NCBI GenBank assembly: GCA_900549295.1
Contig: URNG01000066.1
Location: 1 to 17,422, forward strand
DNA: 17,422 nt
Source: an uncultured Rhodocyclaceae bacterium
GTDB taxonomy: Bacteria > Pseudomonadota > Gammaproteobacteria > Burkholderiales > Rhodocyclaceae
Direction of reading: 5' to 3'
The position numbers and the translations under genes were made by a program. Positions 16,536 through 17,422 of this stretch are shown piece by piece. How positions within the stretch are numbered: position 1 is the first letter of the stretch; every line of letters starts with the position of its first letter. The notes under the pieces are model-generated. The model made no database searches and had not been told where the DNA came from. It worked only from the letters and a program-made list of their open reading frames with translations.

Positions 16536-16626
16536 AGGGAGGCTCTGAACAAATCAAAACCGTTCGATTTTGCAGGCGACGCCCTTCGACAAGCTCAGGG
16601 CGAGCGGAGTTGTTCTGAGCCAAGGC
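16536..16626. repeat. Shortened copy B of the palindromic element
   Basis: The left end AGGGAGGCTCTGAAC (16536-16550) and the right part from GCCCTTCGACAAGCTCAGGG (16581-16600) to GTTCTGAGC (16612-16620) match copies A and C. About 23 bases of the inner left arm, present in A after CCGTTCG, are missing. The loop sequence TTTTGCAGGCGACGCCC is retained. The copy therefore looks like an internally deleted version that can no longer form the full inner stem. Confidence 0.75.
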
Positions 16627-16649
16627 GGTTGCGCCGGAAAACAGCATTG

Positions 16650-16738
16650 AACGCGGATTTTCGCGGAGTAAATCGGATTGCGCGGATAAACCCGCGATCA
16701 AGTGCTTTTGATCCGCGTTCATCCGCCGAATCCGCGTT
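16650..16738. repeat. CGCGGAT-type palindromic repeat
   Basis: AACGCGGATT at 16650-16659 is inverted as AATCCGCGTT at 16729-16738. Further copies of GCGGAT and ATCCGC lie between (TCGCGGAG, GCGCGGATAAA, ATCCGCGTTCATCCGCC). The block is about 89 bp, sits exactly between copies B and C of the other element, and abuts copy C. Comparable CGCGGAT repeats are known in many bacterial genomes; no function is assigned. Confidence 0.6.
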
Positions 16739-16852
16739 AAAGAAGTTCTGAATCAATCCAACCCGTTCGGGCTGGGCCTGTCGGAGCACTTGATTTTGCA
16801 GGTGATGCCCTTCGACAAGCTCCGGGCGAATGGATTTGTTCAGCGTTTCCTT
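16739..16852. repeat. 114-bp imperfect palindromic element, copy C
   Basis: The outer ends AAAGAAGTTCTGAAT (16739-16753) and GTTCAGCGTTTCCTT (16838-16852) correspond to those of copy A, and the length is identical. The inner arm, CCCGTTCGGGCTGGGCCTGTC and onward, and its inverted partner CTTCGACAAGCTCCGGGCG (16810-16828) are slightly diverged. It ends 12 bases from the stop codon of the minus-strand mltD-like gene, so it may act as that gene's 3' mRNA structure. Confidence 0.82.
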
Positions 16853-16864
16853 GGCGTTTTTGCG

Positions 16865-17422
16865 TCAGCGCCGTTTCTTGTTCGCTTTCGGCGCGGCTTT
16901 GGCCGCCGGTTTGCCCGGAGCGCGGGTACCTGCTTTGCCCTTGTTCGGCTTGCGGCTGCCTTGCGCGGTGTTTTTGCCGGTCGACTTGCTGTTTACCTTG
17001 TTGCGCTTGCCGCGCTTCTTCGGCTCCGGCTGGATGATGGCGGGTGAGGCTTCGGCGTGCAGCATGCGTTGCAGGCTTTCCTCGCTGCCTGCCGTCCCAG
17101 GCACGAGCAGTTTGGAGCCGGGGGCCAGCCGCACGTTGCCGGGCAGGCCGTTGGCTTGCGCCAGTTCGCTGGTGCTGATGCCGAAGCGGGCGGCGATTTC
17201 GCCCAGGCGCTCGGCCGATTTGACGGCGTAGGCCTGCCACTGGGTCAGTGAATTGGCGTGGCTGGCGAGGTTTGCATTGAAGGTGTCGACGCGATCCGCC
17301 GGCAGCACGACCGGCGTGTGTGGCTTGATGATGGGCCGGTTGTGCGAGGGGTTGAGGCGGCGGAACTCGTCCTGCGTCATGTTGGCGAACCCCGGCCCCC
17401 CCCTTCCCGCCCGACATGCACG
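16865..17422 (-). CDS. mltD: C-terminal part of MltD-like lytic transglycosylase with LysM domain (5' partial)
   Basis: The frame is open from the window edge to the stop at 16865-16867, giving 185 residues. The part from NMTQDEFRRLNPSHNRPI resembles the region after the catalytic domain in membrane-bound lytic transglycosylase D. A LysM-like peptidoglycan-binding unit follows (AYAVKSAERLGEIAARFGIS, then ELAQANGL and LLVPG). The last ~55 residues are a lysine/arginine-rich tail without predicted fold. The catalytic SLT domain is outside the window. The first ~14 codons (17381-17422), with an 8-C run at 17396-17403, do not resemble the family, so the real frame may be disturbed there. If MltD, it cleaves murein glycan strands at the envelope. 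Confidence 0.7.
   Translation of the reverse strand, partial: RACRAGRGGPGFANMTQDEFRRLNPSHNRPIIKPHTPVVLPADRVDTFNANLASHANSLTQWQAYAVKSAERLGEIAARFGISTSELAQANGLPGNVRLAPGSKLLVPGTAGSEESLQRMLHAEASPAIIQPEPKKRGKRNKVNSKSTGKNTAQGSRKPNKGKAGTRAPGKPAAKAAPKANKKRR

Larger units (their letters stand above)
16405..16864. other. Gene-free repeat block between importer operon and mltD-like gene
   Basis: These 460 bases carry no credible coding region. They are made of a GCAGAGG-type repeat, a shortened and a full copy of the 114-bp palindromic element, and a CGCGGAT-type palindrome between them. The two flanking genes converge here, so the palindromes could also end transcription from both sides. Confidence 0.7.

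Noticed and set aside
16536..16852. CRISPR array
   Set aside because: Repeats are palindromic, of unequal length and directly abutting, without regular unique spacers; no cas gene is nearby.

Overview
The window is high-GC DNA, densely coded, with operons joined by 4-base ATGA overlaps. Gene content and order point to a denitrifying or N2O-respiring betaproteobacterium, most likely in the Rhodocyclales (Dechloromonas/Azonexus-like). That placement is inferred from gene order and sequence style, not from a marker gene.

Positions 1-8227 (+) hold the distal part of a nitrous oxide reductase gene cluster of the clade II (atypical nosZ) kind. The order is: end of the putative nosZ, a monoheme and a diheme periplasmic cytochrome c, nosB, nosD, nosG, nosH, nosF, nosL, nosY and a TlpA-type thioredoxin. 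NosG (ferredoxin with four FeS clusters) and NosH (membrane FeS protein) would pass quinol electrons towards the cytochromes and NosZ. NosD, NosF, NosY and NosL supply sulfur and copper for the CuZ centre. NosB is a poorly understood membrane protein typical of clade II clusters. Two strong hairpins flank the cytochrome pair. An FNR-type site and a -10 box lie directly before nosF, suggesting an internal anaerobic promoter with an almost leaderless transcript.

Positions 8228-8506 are intergenic and carry a 114-bp palindromic repeat. A BASS/SBF-family sodium symporter (8507-9376, +) follows. It converges on a large minus-strand gene (9418-11658) that fuses a HAD phosphatase to a GT20 glycosyltransferase, best read as a bifunctional glucosylglycerol-phosphate synthase/phosphatase (osmoprotection). 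The divergent intergenic region 11659-12038 is AT-rich in part and has a perfect 10+1+10 palindrome next to the probable promoter of that gene.

Positions 12039-16404 (+) form a three-gene oligopeptide ABC importer operon: two permeases, the second enlarged, and a double ATPase. No substrate-binding protein is present. Positions 16405-16864 contain no gene but a dense block of palindromic repeats, including two more copies of the 114-bp element. The window ends inside a minus-strand LysM-containing protein resembling the C-terminus of lytic transglycosylase MltD. Its outermost ~40 bases look unreliable.

No tRNA, rRNA, CRISPR array, transposase or prophage gene was recognised. The least explained items are the palindromic repeat family, the internal FNR-type promoter in the nos cluster and the enlarged permease. 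I do not see a clearly new multi-gene system.
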